Of a stretch of DNA of 64,000 nucleotides, positions 63,411-64,000 are shown one piece after another. Source of the stretch: Paenibacillus sp. cl123 (GTDB lineage Bacteria; Bacillota; Bacilli; Paenibacillales; NBRC-103111); assembly GCF_900101595.1 (NCBI RefSeq), contig NZ_FMYY01000008.1, forward strand, positions 59,539 to 123,538, in the 5' to 3' direction. Position 1 is the stretch's first letter; each line of letters opens with the position of its first letter. The notes under the pieces were generated by a model that saw nothing but the letters and a program-made list of their open reading frames with translations, ran no database searches and was not told the origin of the DNA. The translations under genes and the position numbers were made by a program.

Positions 63411-63440
63411 ATTATAGGCGTGGGACAAGCTTGCTGTCAA
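63411..63440 (-). promoter_or_regulatory. Consensus sigma-A promoter of the DUF1450-like gene
   Basis: On the minus strand TTGACA (63435-63440), an 18-base spacer and TATAAT (63411-63416): both hexamers are perfect. The Fur box begins 4 bases after the -10 box. Confidence 0.88.
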
Positions 63441-63492
63441 TGAAGTTTTAACGGTTTGATTTATAGGTAAAAGCTGTGCTAACCCATGAGGC

Positions 63493-64000
63493 TTAAACTT
63501 CTTCTTCGCGTCCGGAGGCATGCGAGCGGTAGAGAGCTTCGATAACCGCGACGATATGGCGGGAGTCCTCCAAGGTGCATGCGGTCTCGCTGCCTGTCTC
63601 GATATGGCTGATCAAATCCAGCAGCTGGAGGATGAACGGCAGCTGCTCCTTCTGCACCTCGATCGGCTCGTAATCGCTGCCCGTGCTAATATCCAGGGAA
63701 GTGCTCGTTCTGAGCCTGAGCTTGCCGCCCGTGAACAGCAGCTCGGTTTCATTGCGGGCTGCTCCTTTGAAACCGGACTGCACGATGGTTGTCGCAGTCC
63801 CGTTCTCATGATGGAGGAATACGGCGCCGCCGCCCTCGATATCTCCTTTGCCGCCATGCGGGCTGACGATTGCTTTGACGCGGATGACGCGCGAGCCGCT
63901 GAGCCAGACGGCCTTGTCGATCGAATGCGACCCCAGATTCGCCAGAATGCCGCCGCCTGCAAGCCTTCTCTCGAAAAACCAGCCGGGACGCTTGTCATGG
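63493..64000 (-). CDS. Gfo/Idh/MocA-family oxidoreductase, C-terminal part (5' end outside window)
   Basis: The minus-strand frame is open from the right edge to the stop at 63493 and gives about 169 residues. It begins RPGWFFERRLAGGGILANLG, with the GGG-x-LxxLGSHxID motif that marks the catalytic/substrate domain of this NAD(P)-dependent sugar dehydrogenase family. DSRHIVAVIEALYRSHASG close to the C-terminus is the usual final helix. The Rossmann N-terminus is not in the window. The substrate is unknown; members often act on inositols or sugars. Confidence 0.9.
   Translation of the reverse strand, partial: HDKRPGWFFERRLAGGGILANLGSHSIDKAVWLSGSRVIRVKAIVSPHGGKGDIEGGGAVFLHHENGTATTIVQSGFKGAARNETELLFTGGKLRLRTSTSLDISTGSDYEPIEVQKEQLPFILQLLDLISHIETGSETACTLEDSRHIVAVIEALYRSHASGREEEV

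Overview
The window looks like chromosomal DNA of a spore-forming, GC-rich Firmicute of the Paenibacillus type. The evidence is a gerA-type germination operon, a collagen-like protein with a BclA/C1q-like C-terminus, LplB/LplC-type permeases with AraC and YesM/YesN-type regulators, strong Bacillus-like Shine-Dalgarno sequences and long intergenic repeats. This assignment is inferred from gene content only; no rRNA or tRNA was seen.

Layout. 1-2.3 kb: the end of a collagen-like protein and a secreted RCC1-repeat protein. 2.5-6.7 kb: a germinant receptor operon in the order A, C, small membrane protein, B. 6.7-19.3 kb: a cell-wall amino-sugar salvage locus. murQ and a MurNAc/GlcNAc kinase face away from a MurR-type regulator, a complete ABC sugar importer, a DUF624-like membrane protein, namZ (DUF1343), nagZ and anmK. 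The divergent control region holds a TTGAAA/TATAAT promoter, an overlapping inverted repeat and a cre-like site. 19.5-19.6 kb: a 50-bp tandem repeat. 19.8-25.7 kb: a PNPOx-like protein, an APH-like kinase, a PatB/MalY C-S lyase and a three-gene ABC-2 exporter. 25.9-29.9 kb: a heterodimeric ABC exporter (BmrCD-like) and a GNAT acetyltransferase. 29.9-32.7 kb: metE behind a cobalamin riboswitch with an intrinsic terminator.

33-46.2 kb: a membrane-bound AraC regulator, an LplABC-type importer without its own ATPase, and a 2281-residue secreted modular protein (FN3, F5/8C, LamG-like, a putative catalytic barrel). 46.4-47.1 kb: a SanA/YdcF-like protein. 47.2-54.2 kb: a cluster of membrane protein, DUF4129, DUF4350, MoxR ATPase, DUF58, a convergent SpoIIM-like protein and an RDD protein. 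54.4-61.5 kb: a YesM/YesN two-component system followed by a second LplBC-type importer with its lipoprotein last. 61.8-62.15 kb: seven copies of a 51/52-bp tandem repeat. 62.3-64 kb: an esterase, a small Cys-rich DUF1450-like protein under a Fur box, and the C-terminal part of a Gfo/Idh/MocA oxidoreductase cut by the window edge.

How the genes work together. The main theme is uptake and breakdown of glycans. Secreted NamZ and NagZ would release MurNAc and GlcNAc, the ABC importer would take them up, the kinases (MurK-like, AnmK) would phosphorylate them, and MurQ would open the lactyl ether. Two further importers lack ATPases and may share the MsmX/UgpC-type ATPase encoded in the salvage locus. 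Nothing here resembles a phage, a plasmid, an insertion sequence or a CRISPR array.
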